A DNA stretch of 64,000 nt, taken from the NCBI RefSeq assembly GCF_001692325.1, contig NZ_LXKN01000019.1, positions 24,438 to 88,437 on the forward strand, read 5' to 3'. Below the pieces are notes generated by a model. It saw nothing but the letters and a program-made list of their open reading frames with translations. It had not been told where the DNA came from and made no database searches. The DNA comes from Rhizobium sp. AC27/96. GTDB lineage: Bacteria; Pseudomonadota; Alphaproteobacteria; Rhizobiales; Rhizobiaceae. Made by a program: the position numbers and the translations under genes. Position 1 is the stretch's first letter; the number at the start of each line of letters is the position of its first letter. Below are positions 1-7,463 of this stretch, one piece after another.

Positions 1-402
1 CTTGTCGACGCCCTCCCCTCGGAATTGATCGACGCCATTGGCGCTGCTCCGGGTGTTGGGCGCCCAAGCTGGCAGCAACTGGCAGAGTTGGTCGAGAATG
101 CAGTGTCTGCTTCGGATGTGTCCGTCTATGCGGCCTCTGATGAGGTGCAGGCATTGCCATCGCCAGACCGGTTCAAGGCGGTGGTCGCCAGTTTGAAGCC
201 TCGCCGTCCACCTCGCGCCCTGCCCGAGGTGATGTCGGCCCCGAATGGAGACAGGCTAGCGCAGGTCTCTCAAAGCAAGACTAAGCTGGAAATCACTATC
301 GACCGGAAGGCGACGCCTGATTTTGCGACCTTCGTGCTGGAGCAAGTGCCGGCGCTATACCAAGCCTACCAGGCTGAGAACCAACGGAAACAGGGAGAGT
401 AA
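1..402 (+). CDS. repB: RepB plasmid partition protein, C-terminal part (5' end outside window)
   Basis: This is the last 133 codons of RepB, the ParB-like centromere-binding protein of repABC replicons; the frame is open to base 1, so the gene starts upstream. RepB binds parS sites and works with the RepA ATPase to segregate the plasmid. The segment LIDAIGAAPGVGRPSW and the charged C-terminal tail are typical of RepB C-termini, and the gene lies directly upstream of repC in the same direction, as in all repABC operons. The stop is TAA at 400-402. The HTH domain is not in the window. Identity rests mainly on synteny with repC. Confidence 0.93.
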   Translation, partial: LVDALPSELIDAIGAAPGVGRPSWQQLAELVENAVSASDVSVYAASDEVQALPSPDRFKAVVASLKPRRPPRALPEVMSAPNGDRLAQVSQSKTKLEITIDRKATPDFATFVLEQVPALYQAYQAENQRKQGE

Positions 403-406
403 CCGC

Positions 407-480
407 AAAAGAAAAGAGCCTCCTCAACGTCGCCGTCGCGGAAGCCCTTCTGTCTCTGTAGCAAGAACAGAATCGCATTT
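407..480 (-). ncRNA. repABC counter-transcribed RNA (inc-alpha), predicted
   Basis: The 155-base repB-repC spacer of repABC plasmids encodes a small antisense RNA that represses repC and determines incompatibility. Read on the minus strand, a G+C-rich stem (arms at about 440-445 and 418-423) is followed by a T-rich run at 407-415, which looks like an intrinsic terminator. A second inverted repeat lies around 450-475. The 3' end is therefore fairly well placed, while the 5' end is only approximate. No promoter could be assigned with certainty. Confidence 0.65.
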
Positions 481-557
481 CCTCGAATCCTCGTCAAGAG
501 TTCTTTGGCACCGTTTTGGTGAGCGCGTTTCTTTTGCCTGCTGAAAGGTGAGAGACG

Positions 558-1772
558 ATGCAGACGGGAAGTGTGACGACGCCATTCGGGCGGCGGCCGA
601 TGACGCTTGCGCTCGTGCGGCGGCAAGTGGCGTTGGCCGAAATCAAGCAAGGAAAGGCCGCGGACAAGTGGAAGATCTTTAGGGATGCTTCCGCCGCGAT
701 GGATGTGCTCGGCATTCAATCCAATAGTCTCGCGGTGCTGGACGCACTGTTGAGCTTCTATCCTGACAACGAACTCCGCCAGGACACAACGCTGATAGTC
801 TTCCCGTCGAACAACCAGCTTGCGCTTCGCGCGCATGGGATGGCTGGTGCGACATTGCGTCGGCATATCGCAATCCTGGTTGAGGCGGGTCTGATCGTCC
901 GGAAAGACAGCGCCAACGGTAAACGCTACGCTCGTCGGGATGGTGCTGGCGAGATTGAGAGTGCCTTCGGCTTCGACCTATCCCCCCTTCTCGCCCGTTC
1001 TGAAGAACTGGCCATGATGGCGCAGCAAGTAATGGCCGATCGCGCGATGCTTAGAAAGGCCAAGGAAAGCCTGACGATCTGCAGGCGGGATGTTCGCAAA
1101 CTGATTACTGCGGCCGTCGAAGAAGGTGTGGATGGCGACTGGCAGACGATCGAGACGATGTATGTAACGCTTGTCAGCCGGATTCCACGCGTACCAACGC
1201 TTACTGACGTTGCCGTAATCCTCGAAGAAATGCAGATGTTGCAGGAGGAGGTGGTCAACCGATTGGATATTTTGGGAAATTCAGAAAATAAGAGCACCGA
1301 TGCTGCCCATAGCGAGCAGCACATACAGAATTCAAAACCCGAATCCTTAAATGAACTTGAACCAAGCTCTGAAAAGGAGCAGGGGGCGAAATCGGCTGGC
1401 ATCGGTCGGCCGGTGAGGGAGACGATCAAGATGTTTCCGCTAGGGATGGTACTCAAGGCCTGCCCGGCGATTTTGGATTATGGGCCTGGCGGTGCGATCG
1501 CGAGCTGGCGTGACTTGATGTCCGCTGCCGTTGTGGTTCGGTCAATGCTTGGCGTTAGCCCATCGGCCTATCAGGACGCCTGCGAGGCCATGGGGCCGGA
1601 GAACGCCGCGGCTGCGATCTCCTGCATCTTGGAGCGTGCGAACTTCATCAATTCGGCCGGCGGATATCTGCGGGATTTGACGCGACGTAGTGAGCTCGGG
1701 GAATTTTCTCTTGGCCCGATGATTATGGCGTTGTTGAAGACAAACGGGCAATCGAGCCTGAGAGCTGGATAG
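558..1772 (+). CDS. repC: RepC replication initiator
   Basis: A 404-residue protein of normal RepC length. The opening (MQTGSVTTPFGRRPMTLALV) and the winged-helix-type DNA-binding region containing HGMAGATLRRHIAILVEAGL at about residues 95-115 are characteristic. RepC initiates replication by binding the origin inside its own gene and is rate-limiting for copy number. The ATG at 558 follows a GGTGAGAGAC ribosome-binding stretch. The codons for roughly residues 235-275 are AT-rich and encode a Ser/Glu/Asn-rich linker, where the origin is expected. Expression is probably limited by the antisense RNA in the repB-repC spacer. It is the only replication initiator seen in the window. Confidence 0.97.
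   Translation: MQTGSVTTPFGRRPMTLALVRRQVALAEIKQGKAADKWKIFRDASAAMDVLGIQSNSLAVLDALLSFYPDNELRQDTTLIVFPSNNQLALRAHGMAGATLRRHIAILVEAGLIVRKDSANGKRYARRDGAGEIESAFGFDLSPLLARSEELAMMAQQVMADRAMLRKAKESLTICRRDVRKLITAAVEEGVDGDWQTIETMYVTLVSRIPRVPTLTDVAVILEEMQMLQEEVVNRLDILGNSENKSTDAAHSEQHIQNSKPESLNELEPSSEKEQGAKSAGIGRPVRETIKMFPLGMVLKACPAILDYGPGGAIASWRDLMSAAVVVRSMLGVSPSAYQDACEAMGPENAAAAISCILERANFINSAGGYLRDLTRRSELGEFSLGPMIMALLKTNGQSSLRAG
1262..1380. other. Probable origin of replication (oriV) inside repC
   Basis: An AT-rich tract interrupts the otherwise G+C-rich repC coding sequence and encodes a low-complexity linker. In characterised repABC plasmids such as p42d, oriV lies within repC at a comparable AT-rich position. 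The location is inferred from composition and that precedent; no iterons are visible. Confidence 0.5.
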
Positions 1773-1877
1773 CTTTTACGGTTGGGATGGTGCTACCGGG
1801 CTGATGCCTCCCAGGTAACGTTTTGGCCGCCTCAAGGTTACCGCGATGATGGAACAAGAGCCGGAGATTTTCGCTAC

Positions 1878-1893
1878 GTGGTCAGCTGACCAC
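1878..1893. promoter_or_regulatory. parS-like palindrome 1
   Basis: A perfect 16-bp palindrome, GTGGTCAGCTGACCAC. RepB of repABC plasmids binds 16-bp palindromes with a central GC and near-palindromic arms, often just downstream of repC. The same 16 bases recur at 2161-2176. The outer bases differ from the common GTT...AAC form, so this would be a replicon-specific variant. Confidence 0.7.
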
Positions 1894-2160
1894 AGCGCTA
1901 ATTGTCTGAAATGTATAGATTTTTAGACGCACGATCTGAGGGGGCCTAAAAACCAGGAACTCACAGATCCTTCGAAAAGGGTTCGCCCAGAAAATTGGCC
2001 GTGGCGATCGATAGTCGACAGCGAGAGCAGAATGCGTGGGAAGGGAGGTTGAACGCCCAGACACAACGAAAAGCGAGCGCCTCGGATTTTTTGCGGAGTT
2101 GGAGAGTAGCGGCGACACCACAGTGTGTCGTACGTGATTTGATGAGGATAGCTCGACATT

Positions 2161-2176
2161 GTGGTCAGCTGACCAC
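2161..2176. promoter_or_regulatory. parS-like palindrome 2
   Basis: A second exact copy of GTGGTCAGCTGACCAC, 283 bases downstream of the first. Two identical perfect palindromes just after repC are unlikely by chance and fit a two-site centromere for RepB. The sequences flanking the two copies are not similar, so this is not a larger duplication. Confidence 0.7.
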
Positions 2177-2437
2177 GTCTTTAACTCACTGGTTTTGCTT
2201 AAGTTTTTTTAACTGCCGTGCCAAAGGTCAGTCTTGACTGCTTCTTGGACGGTTTTCCGTGCCCTAAAACCAGAGAAATGGAAAACTGGCAGGTGGCTTG
2301 CTGCCTTGGAAGGCCGCAGCGAACTACGTGATGGCGTCTCAACACATAGAAACAGTCTAGCGAGAGAGACAGCCTGTAAGGTTTTCATAATGTTGGGCCT
2401 TCAATCGGATGCAACTTTTCATGAAGGAGTTGTGAAA

Positions 2438-3367
2438 ATGCATTCGATCGCATTGGCGAGTTGCCCGTTGAAAGCACGCGTTAGGCCGTCAGCCGCGAGG
2501 TACAGGTCTGCTCTGGTGGCGACTTCAATCTTGATAATCACAAGTGGCTGCAGCTCAGTTCCGCTAAAGGAAGGAGGCATGCTTTCCTCCTACAGTAAAC
2601 TTGGCGCGCCTAAAGGCAAGTTTTCGAAATCCAGGATTTATCTGGACGGCGTGAAGTTGAAGGAGATCAAAACAGTCGCCATCTGGCCAACGACCATGAC
2701 GTTTTCGGCGGGAAGCAGAATTCAAAATTCAGGTGATAGGCTGTTGGTTTCAAATGCCATTGACCGCGCCATCTGTTTCACCATGAGCGAGAAATACAAA
2801 ATTGTCCCGATCAGCGCGTCTCCTGATCTGACGATAAAGTCGGTCATTACCGATATCGTACCAACTCAGCCGACGGTCGCCGGTGCAGCGAAAGCAATCT
2901 CGATCGGCAGTTCAATCGCGCTGCCTGTTCAGATCCCGCGCCTTCCCTTTGGGCTTGGTGGCTTGGCGGTCGAAGCCGAGGCCCTAGACAATACCGGCGC
3001 TCAGCGCGCCGCAATTGTTTGGTCTCGCGGCGCGAACTCCTTCTCCAACGAGGCGCGCGTGTCAAAGGTAGGGGACGCATACGATCTGGCGGCGTCATTT
3101 GGAACCGAGTTTTCCAGGATGGTCATCGCCGGTAAAGAGCCGGGCGCCGTCAATATTCACCTACCTTCTATCTATGAAATTCGCACAGGCCTTGGTGGGA
3201 GACCCGGATCGCCGCTGTGTGAAGATTATGGGCGCTCTCCGGGCCTATTGGGTGCCGTCGGTGCGTCCTTCGGGGCGCCGCCCTCCTGGACGGACAAGGG
3301 CTCTCCAACACGCAATTCCTCAGGCGTTGCCTCGTCTCCGCTCTCGGTCGGTGGGCCGTCAAATTGA
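2438..3367 (+). CDS. Predicted lipoprotein, DUF3313-like
   Basis: A 309-residue protein. The frame is open further upstream, but the ATG at 2438 has a strong GAAGGAG ribosome-binding site 8 bases before it and yields a typical lipoprotein signal: a basic N-terminus, a hydrophobic stretch ALVATSILIITSG and a lipobox ending in Cys (ITSGC). The mature region contains a beta-rich segment (LKEIKTVAIWPTTMTFSAG) followed by a part resembling DUF3313-type outer-membrane lipoproteins, which often mention periodic hydrophobic strands and no catalytic residues. The last 60 residues are Gly/Ser/Pro-rich and probably disordered. The function is unknown; it lies upstream of another small lipoprotein gene. 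Confidence 0.7.
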   Translation: MHSIALASCPLKARVRPSAARYRSALVATSILIITSGCSSVPLKEGGMLSSYSKLGAPKGKFSKSRIYLDGVKLKEIKTVAIWPTTMTFSAGSRIQNSGDRLLVSNAIDRAICFTMSEKYKIVPISASPDLTIKSVITDIVPTQPTVAGAAKAISIGSSIALPVQIPRLPFGLGGLAVEAEALDNTGAQRAAIVWSRGANSFSNEARVSKVGDAYDLAASFGTEFSRMVIAGKEPGAVNIHLPSIYEIRTGLGGRPGSPLCEDYGRSPGLLGAVGASFGAPPSWTDKGSPTRNSSGVASSPLSVGGPSN

Positions 3368-3471
3368 CGGCGGCGGATGTTACGACCGCTCTAACCGTCA
3401 GATTACCGTAAGGTTCGCGTCGCATCCAAAACGGGGACGTTGAACAGAATGTAGATTATTGAGGTATCATC

Positions 3472-3675
3472 ATGCGTTATTGGCTTACCCTGGCTCTGAC
3501 CGTCGGGCTTGGTCTGTGGCTCGCAAGCTGCCAGTCTTCTGAGGATGGCGACCGCTGCGCCGGTTATGGTTTTGAACGTGATACGACGGCTTTCGCCGTT
3601 TGCAAGCAGCGGATTGACCTTGCACGTGAGCATCGAATGGAGAGGTCCATTGAAGCACCAAATTATGACTACTAA
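3472..3675 (+). CDS. Small lipoprotein
   Basis: A 67-residue protein with a lipoprotein signal peptide: Arg at position 3, a hydrophobic core (LTLALTVGLGLWLA) and the lipobox LASC at residues 17-20. The mature part is about 47 residues, charged, with two further cysteines (Cys28 and Cys44) that might form a disulfide. It starts 104 bases after the preceding lipoprotein gene on the same strand, so the two may share a transcript. Small lipoproteins of this kind are common in rhizobia and have no assigned role. Confidence 0.7.
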   Translation: MRYWLTLALTVGLGLWLASCQSSEDGDRCAGYGFERDTTAFAVCKQRIDLAREHRMERSIEAPNYDY

Positions 3676-3819
3676 GGAATCATCCGTTCGATAAAAGGCT
3701 CGAACTGTCTCCTCCTGGCGGATCGGCTGGATCTTTGTTCAAGAGCAACCGTCGAAACACCGAAACCGCGAGGAGGCAGCCTGCTGCCCAATGCGACCCG
3801 CTTCAAGTCAAGGCCGAAA

Positions 3820-4491
3820 ATGCACATTCTAATCGTTGAAGATGATCTCGAGTTGGCGTCGTCTCTCAAACTCATGATGGAGACCTCCATTGGGGTGACC
3901 GATACGTTTGCGACGATTGCCGAGGCGGAAGCCGCGTTGCTTGCCTTCAAGTTTGACCTGGTGATCGTAGACCGCCGCCTTCCCGATGGTGATGGTCTTT
4001 CCCTCTTGCCGGTCTTACGCCAGTTGCGTCCGCGCCCTGCGACGCTGATCCTGACGGCATTGGATGATCCGTTCGATATTGTCGCGGCATTGGACAAGGG
4101 CGCCGATGAATATATCGGCAAACCTTTCGAGCCGATGGAGCTCGTCGCGCGTGCAAGGGCTGTCCTGCGCCGCTACAACCTGGATGAAACGGGATCTACG
4201 CAGTTTGGAAACTTGGTCTTCGATCTCAATCATCGATCGGCGATGATCGGCGAAACCGTCTTGAACATTCCGAGGCGTGAACTGGGCATTCTCGAAGCCT
4301 TGATGAGGAGGGCCGGGCGTGTGGTTCAGCGCGATACGCTGGAGGCCTCCACATACAGCCTCGATGATGAAATAGAATCGAACGTCATAGAGTCTCATGT
4401 CTCCCGCCTGCGCCGCCGATTGCGCGAGGCCAATTGTGACGTGAACATTCGCACAATTCGCGGGATTGGCTACATGCTGGTGCAAGAATGA
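3820..4491 (+). CDS. OmpR/PhoB-family response regulator
   Basis: A 223-residue two-component response regulator. The receiver domain (residues 1-118) shows the acidic pair (ILIVEDD), the phospho-acceptor Asp51 in VIVDRRLPDGDG, Thr79 and Lys101 in EYIGKPFEP. The C-terminal winged helix (about 125-222) has the family signature VESHVSRLRRRLREA-like region and the terminal RTIRGIGYML. It overlaps the sensor kinase gene by 4 bases (ATGA), so the two are translationally coupled. The signal is unknown; the nearest homologues would be QseB/TctD-type regulators. Start ATG at 3820; no strong ribosome-binding site is evident upstream. Confidence 0.95.
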   Translation: MHILIVEDDLELASSLKLMMETSIGVTDTFATIAEAEAALLAFKFDLVIVDRRLPDGDGLSLLPVLRQLRPRPATLILTALDDPFDIVAALDKGADEYIGKPFEPMELVARARAVLRRYNLDETGSTQFGNLVFDLNHRSAMIGETVLNIPRRELGILEALMRRAGRVVQRDTLEASTYSLDDEIESNVIESHVSRLRRRLREANCDVNIRTIRGIGYMLVQE

Positions 4492-5858
4492 AGTGGCCAT
4501 TTCGCTCTATTGCATTTCCGGTTGCCTGCCTGTTGATCGTCGGCATGTTTGTCGTCATGGTTTTGAGCACAGTTTTGACGCTCGGCGTCTTTTTGAGCAC
4601 GAACACGCAGTCCGGCCAACGCGTCAGCACCGACGCGTTTAGCAAGCTCATCCGATCCAGTATGGATCACGACAGCAACGGACGACTCCGTCTGGATCCG
4701 AAAGGGATTTCAACGACGATTATGGGTTTTGCCGAAGCAGAACCTTCTTTCTGGTATTTGATGAGTGACGGGCAAGAGACGGTATCGCATGGCACAATCC
4801 CAGTGTCGGTCGACGCCATCATCAATGCGGCTCCTTCTGAAATCTTTGCTTCGGAGTTTTATTATACCTCTGGTGGGGAGCGCTATCTCGGACTGAGGCT
4901 GGTAGACGACCGAAATCCGAAAGTGGTCGTCGCCGTGGGCGGCCTTTCACTTTCCTATGCCCAGACCATATTTGTGGCGCTCTGGTCCGTCTGGCCCCAG
5001 GGCCTATATCATTTGCTCGGTCTCGTGCTGATTACGACGGCAACGATCGCGGCGGTCATCGTGAAGCGCACGATCGCGGCGCCTGTCAGGAAGGTTGTTG
5101 ATTCGGCGGAACGGATTGATGGTCTTCCCAACGGCCGGAGGATTCCCGATGGGGATACACCCGCTGAGCTCCGGCCCATGGTCGCGGCGTTTAACACCGC
5201 ACTCATGAGGATCGATAATGCGTTCGAAGCGCAGCGGAACTTCCTTGCAAGTGCGTCCCATGAACTGAGGACGCCGCTGACCAAGCTGCGTATCAAGCTG
5301 GATTTGGTGAAGGATGTCGAAGTCAGGGAAATGTTGATCCGCGACGCGACACGTCTCGCCTCGATCGTGACGACATCGCTGCAGCTTGCCCGTTTGTCCG
5401 GGCAATCCCTGGCCTTTACCTCGGTCGATCTGACGGCGATCGTCCGCTCGGCCGTCGCCGATCACGTGCCGAGGGCGATCAAGCAGGGTCTCGAAATCGA
5501 GTTGCGCGCTCCGCAGGCTGAGGTCGTCATTTCCGGATCGGAGGCAGCCATACGTGTTGCGCTCGATAACCTGATTTCCAATGCCATACACCACGCTCAA
5601 CAAGCCGAGACAGTCATTGTCGAAGTCCTTGAGACCCTCACGCTGAAGGTCATAGACCACGGCCCTGGGGTTCCGGCCGAAGAGCGAGATGCGGTGCTGC
5701 GTCCCTTTACGCGGGGCATAAACACCGTGTCGGACGGCACAGGAATGGGATTGGCAATCGTGGCTCAAGTCATGCATGCTCACGGCGGTTCCGTCCTTCT
5801 CGAGGAAACTCCAGGTGGCGGATTAACGGTATGTCTGATTTTTCCACCGCATTCGTAA
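4488..5858 (+). CDS. Sensor histidine kinase
   Basis: A 456-residue inner-membrane kinase partnering the preceding regulator. Transmembrane helix 1 spans about residues 10-37 and helix 2 about 170-192, enclosing a periplasmic sensor of about 130 residues. A HAMP linker follows, then the dimerisation/phospho-acceptor helix with His258 in SASHELRTPLTKLR, the N box (DNLISNAIHHA), the G1 box (DHGPGVP) and the G2 box (GTGMGLAIV). All catalytic boxes are present, so it should be active. The start ATG overlaps the regulator stop. The periplasmic domain does not suggest a particular ligand. Confidence 0.95.
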   Translation: MKWPFRSIAFPVACLLIVGMFVVMVLSTVLTLGVFLSTNTQSGQRVSTDAFSKLIRSSMDHDSNGRLRLDPKGISTTIMGFAEAEPSFWYLMSDGQETVSHGTIPVSVDAIINAAPSEIFASEFYYTSGGERYLGLRLVDDRNPKVVVAVGGLSLSYAQTIFVALWSVWPQGLYHLLGLVLITTATIAAVIVKRTIAAPVRKVVDSAERIDGLPNGRRIPDGDTPAELRPMVAAFNTALMRIDNAFEAQRNFLASASHELRTPLTKLRIKLDLVKDVEVREMLIRDATRLASIVTTSLQLARLSGQSLAFTSVDLTAIVRSAVADHVPRAIKQGLEIELRAPQAEVVISGSEAAIRVALDNLISNAIHHAQQAETVIVEVLETLTLKVIDHGPGVPAEERDAVLRPFTRGINTVSDGTGMGLAIVAQVMHAHGGSVLLEETPGGGLTVCLIFPPHS

Positions 5859-6447
5859 CGTGCGGGGACCCACACCGGAATTTGCGGCGTTAAGGCTGAG
5901 TGAGCGTCTCCACGCGCCGAAGCTGTGACTATGGAATATAAGATGCCGGAAGGAGAGGGGCGTTCTTCACGGTGATCCCACGCGATCCTTTCCAGGCGAT
6001 TGCCGCCCGGATGCTTATGATCCATATCCGGGTCTTGCCCAACCCGGCCGCGTTCGCCCTTGCTGTAGGTAGGGGCAGTATCGTCATCAGATCGCCAACC
6101 AGGAGCGGTTGAGCCGAGCAGCGCCCATCCGCCGGTGGCTGGGCGAAGTCCGTTAGTGCCTAGCTCACAGCGAAGCTGGCCATCAATGCCCGCACAATCT
6201 GCCGTGTCCCATGGGATATGAGCTGGGATTCTCGCCGATCGATGTCGTGTCGGTAAAAAGACAGGGCGCCGCCAACACGGCGCCGGGCGTCCTGACCGCA
6301 GATCAGACTGCGGTAACATTCGATACCTAACAGATGCGAGCACCGGGCCAGGCGAGTGTCTTCGACCCGAAGGTGGGCGGTTCCGATCACTTACTTACCG
6401 AAAGAATGACGGAGTTGCGAGGACTGCAACACGCTTGGAGAAGCTAA
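5859..6447. other. Stretch without a supported gene
   Basis: This holds 589 bases after the kinase gene. Open frames exist on both strands (for example minus 5780-6343) but overlap the kinase 3' end, lack ribosome-binding sites and have Arg/Pro/Ser-rich shadow-like compositions. One forward segment around 6205-6330 reads for about 38 residues like ordinary protein and then hits stops, so this could be the remains of a decayed gene. Nothing more specific can be said. Confidence 0.4.
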
Positions 6448-6636
6448 ATGAATTTCTTCGAATCCGGACTGCGTATCGCGGGGCGATATTTTCTCTCAGC
6501 TCTCATTGTTGGGGCGCTCGTAGGCGGACCAATCGCCATCTTGATATTCAAACATAACTCTGGCGCCCTGATTTCTCAATTGGGTAGCTCCGGGACTACA
6601 AAGCTATCTCGCAGCGCATCTGTGTCGGGAATTTGA
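6448..6636 (+). CDS. Possible small membrane protein
   Basis: A 62-codon frame starting at an ATG with a GGAGAAG ribosome-binding site 5 bases upstream. Residues 14-35 (YFLSALIVGALVGGPIAILI) form a convincing membrane helix, after a short amphipathic N-terminus and before a Ser/Thr/Gly-rich tail. No family is recognised. The ribosome-binding site and helix support it; the short length and decayed surroundings argue for caution. Confidence 0.4.
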   Translation: MNFFESGLRIAGRYFLSALIVGALVGGPIAILIFKHNSGALISQLGSSGTTKLSRSASVSGI

Positions 6637-7022
6637 CCGGCTTTTTGGATATCCATCTCGCAGTTGAGCAACAATGTCGCGCAGCGATGGTCCGGGATCT
6701 ACAATGGCAATGCTCGCGACGAGTTGGCAAGCGGTCGTTTTGCCAGAGTGCGTTCGAGCTCTCTGATTATGCGTTGTACAGATAAGGAATGCGCGAGAAG
6801 GCGATCCTTTGCAGGCGTGTTTTATAGCTCGTGTCCGAAAGACACAGACACGAGAATCGCTCATCCGGTCGTCTATAGCGGAAAACTCGAGCGAGCCAGG
6901 ACCTGTGGGTACAGACCATTGGCTGCTGACGTTACCACCCGTCATTTGACCGCCGCGTGGTCGGGAGCAACAAAGCCACTTATGGAACAGATCTGAGAAA
7001 CACTATCAAGCGGGAATGATCG
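6637..7022. other. Stretch without a supported gene upstream of groES
   Basis: Frames at 6664-6996 (plus) and 6604-6945 (minus) lack good starts and family resemblance. The minus-strand reading contains a short plausible segment (PGPSLRDIVAQLRDGYPKS) that could be a fragment of a DNA-binding or recombinase protein, but it is too short to claim. The right end leads into the groES operator. Confidence 0.35.
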
Positions 7023-7049
7023 CTGGCACTCTCAACATAAGACTGCTAA
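7023..7049. promoter_or_regulatory. CIRCE-like operator of groESL
   Basis: The inverted repeat CTGGCACTC, a 9-base spacer and GACTGCTAA matches the CIRCE element (TTAGCACTC-N9-GAGTGCTAA) at 15 of 18 arm positions with the exact 9-base spacing. It lies 54 bases upstream of the groES start, where HrcA-controlled CIRCE elements are found in alphaproteobacteria. This predicts heat-shock repression by HrcA, which is not encoded in the window. The deviations from consensus suggest weaker binding. Confidence 0.75.
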
Positions 7050-7103
7050 ACATATCCAATCGGGACAAGCCATTGGGCTGCGTTCTCGTTGAGGAACCCC
7101 AAA

Positions 7104-7400
7104 ATGATTAATACCATTTTTCGGCCGCTGCACGACCGTGTCGTCGTGCGCCGTATCGAGGCTGAAGCGAAGACCAAAGGTGGTATCATCATTCCCGATA
7201 CCGCCAAGGAAAAGCCGCAGGAGGGCGAAATCGTCGCCGTAGGCTCCGGAGTTCGTGATGAATCTGGCAAGGTCATCCCGCTCGACGTCAAGGCCGGCGA
7301 CCGCATCCTGTTCGGCAAGTGGTCGGGCACCGAAGTCAAGCTTGACGGCGAAGATCTTCTCATCATGAAGGAAGCCGACGTTATGGGCATCATTGCCTGA
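7104..7400 (+). CDS. groES: GroES co-chaperonin (Hsp10)
   Basis: A 98-residue protein of standard GroES length. It forms the heptameric lid of the GroEL folding chamber in the cytoplasm. Hallmarks are FRPLHDRVVVRR at the start, the mobile-loop region EAKTKGGIIIPDTAKEKP that docks on GroEL, and the EGEIVAVGSGVRDE strand. The ATG at 7104 is preferred over an in-frame codon 15 bases upstream because a GAGGAA ribosome-binding site precedes it. groEL follows after 63 bases in the same direction, and the pair is headed by a CIRCE-like operator. Rhizobia commonly carry extra plasmid-borne groESL copies. Confidence 0.98.
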   Translation: MINTIFRPLHDRVVVRRIEAEAKTKGGIIIPDTAKEKPQEGEIVAVGSGVRDESGKVIPLDVKAGDRILFGKWSGTEVKLDGEDLLIMKEADVMGIIA

Positions 7401-7463
7401 TCTTCGACCGCTTCCTTTTCCTCATCATGAAGACCATAGGGCCAACGGCCCGGGAGTTTTTCC

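Larger units (their letters stand above)
1773..2437. other. Non-coding stretch downstream of repC carrying two parS-like sites
   Basis: This 665-base stretch has no convincing gene. It carries two identical 16-bp palindromes (annotated separately) about 280 bases apart, with AT-rich sequence between and after them. Open frames here are short, overlap the palindromes and lack good ribosome-binding sites. The last 15 bases hold the ribosome-binding site of the following lipoprotein gene. A partition/incompatibility role is inferred. Confidence 0.5.

Noticed and set aside
5780..6343. 187-residue minus-strand frame after the kinase gene
   Set aside because: Arg/Pro/Ser-rich, no ribosome-binding site, overlaps the kinase 3' end and resembles no protein.
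6664..6996. 110-residue plus-strand frame upstream of groES
   Set aside because: No ribosome-binding site and no recognisable domain; an equally long minus frame overlaps it.
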